From: an uncultured Eubacteriales bacterium
GTDB lineage: Bacteria > Bacillota > Clostridia > Lachnospirales > Lachnospiraceae
Direction: 5' to 3'
Length of the DNA: 5,825 nt
Assembly: GCA_900544525.1 (NCBI GenBank)
Contig: UQVN01000214.1
Coordinates: 1-5,825, forward strand
This document shows, piece after piece, positions 5,713 through 5,825 of the stretch. A program made the translations under genes and the position numbers. The notes under the pieces were generated by a model. That model was not told where the DNA came from. It saw nothing but the letters and a program-made list of their open reading frames with translations, and made no database searches. Positions within the stretch are counted from its first letter, which is position 1, and each line of letters begins with the position of its first letter.

Positions 5713-5825
5713 TTCAATTTTTCTATTTTATCCCTCGTTTTTTCTGTTTTTCTTTATATTTTCTTTACTTTTTTTGTTATTTTTCACAAATATTTTTTAT
5801 AACGTCATAATTTCCTTCTTTCTGT
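5713..5825. other. gene-free AT-rich region upstream of the promoter
   Basis: No open reading frame is supported here. The + strand is T-rich and nearly free of G. Two quasi-palindromes stand out: TTTGT-N8-ACAAA (5773-5790), and TTATAACGTCATAA (5797-5810), which is symmetric at 12 of 14 positions. A weak + strand promoter-like pair (TTGTTA at 5774-5779 and TATAAC at 5798-5803, 18-bp spacing) could serve a divergent gene beyond the right edge. None of these is strong alone. Confidence 0.3.

Overview
The window is AT-rich and reads like a low-GC Firmicute. Purine-rich GGAGG ribosome binding sites, a lipoprotein signal peptide of Gram-positive type, and a DUF5721-type protein (a family I associate with Clostridia, mainly Lachnospiraceae) point to a gut-type member of the Lachnospiraceae or a close relative. 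That placement is inference from gene content and composition; no rRNA or other marker is present.

Layout from left to right: (1) a Rho-independent terminator at the extreme left edge closes an unseen upstream gene on the + strand. (2) A lone + strand gene (163-660) encodes a 165-residue DUF5721-like protein of unknown function. (3) A roughly 101-bp imperfect palindrome (692-792) fills the gap between this gene and the convergent gene to its right. (4) All other genes lie on the - strand and read right to left. They are a lipoprotein solute-binding protein (4152-5501), two ABC permeases (3205-4101 and 2371-3192), a metallo-beta-lactamase-fold hydrolase (1645-2322) and an MgtC/SapB-family membrane protein (796-1494). 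(5) The rightmost 324 bp hold no gene but carry a near-consensus extended -10 promoter for the - strand, a leader of about 165 nt with a decoy-like Shine-Dalgarno site, and G-poor (on +) low-complexity DNA.

The binding protein and the two permeases form a CUT1-type importer. They resemble the glycerol-3-phosphate importer UgpB-UgpA-UgpE in order and in sequence motifs, but an ATPase is not encoded here. Firmicutes commonly share one MsmK/UgpC-type ATPase among several such importers, so this is not unusual. The metal-dependent hydrolase starts 48 bp after the second permease with its own strong ribosome binding site and no terminator between, so it is probably co-transcribed. A plausible but unproven reading is that it cleaves the imported compound or one derived from it, for example a phosphodiester. 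The MgtC-like gene follows after a 150-bp AT-rich gap with no recognisable terminator and could be a read-through or an independent unit.

I see no CRISPR array, tRNA, rRNA, transposase, toxin-antitoxin pair or obvious defence system. The points most worth a second look are the palindromic intergenic element, the hydrolase-transporter linkage and the unusual leader of the transporter operon.
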